Origin: AP-16 sp963755055
GTDB lineage: Bacteria > Pseudomonadota > Alphaproteobacteria > Rhizobiales > Xanthobacteraceae
DNA: 64,000 nt
Assembly: GCA_963755055.1 (NCBI GenBank)
Contig: CAVWIS010000043.1
Location: forward strand, 79,777-143,776
Direction: 5' to 3'
Numbering within the stretch: position 1 is the first letter of the stretch; every line of letters begins with the position of its first letter. Below, one piece after another: positions 63,882-64,000 of the stretch. A program made the translations under genes and the position numbers. The notes beneath the pieces are model-generated. The model was not told the origin of the DNA, did not search any database, and saw only the letters and a program-made list of their open reading frames with translations.

Positions 63882-64000
63882 TGCGACGTCACCCTGGCGT
63901 GCGGCTGGAGACGGATCCCTATGAAACCGTCCTTGTATCGTTTACACCCCGCCTTCTCGAGCATTTGCTCGAAGCTTTCGATCGTTCCAGCCTCGCGGCC
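63878..64000 (-). CDS. Partial gene at the window edge
   Basis: The last 40 codons of a minus-strand gene enter from the right: GREAGTIESFEQMLEKAGCK and RYKDGFIGIRLQPHARVTSQ, then TGA overlapping the ATG of the primase gene (ATGA). The operon-like overlap supports it as a real gene of the island. The family is not recognisable from the end alone. Confidence 0.6.
   Translation of the reverse strand, partial: GREAGTIESFEQMLEKAGCKRYKDGFIGIRLQPHARVTSQ

Overview
The window is high-GC chromosomal DNA from an alphaproteobacterium, most likely of the Hyphomicrobiales (Rhizobiales). The evidence is the gene order ffs-dnaX-ybaB-recR, the group def / fmt / truA / dapE / dapD / argB / engB / yidC / rnpA / rpmH, an FdVI-type ferredoxin, Flp pilus genes, and dispersed palindromic repeats of the kind common in the Bradyrhizobium/Rhodopseudomonas area. 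The genus is not resolved.

Layout: 1-4941 is the N-terminal 1647 codons of a giant membrane-anchored coiled-coil protein built from 22-residue repeats. 5.2-9.4 kb holds small core genes (Hpt protein, ferredoxin, thioesterase, ferredoxin-NADP reductase, CoxE-like VWA protein). 9.4-16.8 kb is a gene-poor accessory region: a DUF5681 gene, an IS91 transposase end, two double-glycine-leader peptides with matching CRP-like palindromes, a MASE1 hybrid kinase, a DNA-ligase scar and an integrase. 17-28 kb mixes lipid-type membrane proteins, scattered Flp/Tad pilus genes (two pilins, cpaB, two TadE-like pseudopilins) split by an ISNCY-type insertion, an Lrp regulator, a GT87 protein, NudC and a HIT protein. 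28.4-39.6 kb is core: SRP RNA, dnaX-ybaB-recR, a methyltransferase, cupin, ampG, rmuC, def, a large membrane protein, mgtC, fmt.

Between fmt and truA lies a 5-kb signalling cassette (response regulator, hybrid kinase with Hpt, degenerate EAL protein). Beside truA is a second, diverged copy of the last codons of fmt, so the cassette looks like an insertion at the 3' end of fmt. From 44.7 to 53.6 kb the core cluster resumes (truA, dapE, dapD, HAD nucleotidase, DUF1036, argB, engB, yidC, rnpA, rpmH). argB and engB carry about seven single-base frame changes within 1 kb, which is probably a local sequence-quality problem.

53.9-57.9 kb has a TVP38 protein with a mercuric-reductase-like flavoprotein and a histidine kinase. 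A tRNA-Arg(ACG) gene at 57972 is followed at once by an integrase and an excisionase-like gene. The island that follows runs off the window and contains a frameshifted phage-satellite-like module (Toprim primase, NusG-like, zinc ribbon, P4-type primase/helicase), a hisD scrap and a few tiny genes.
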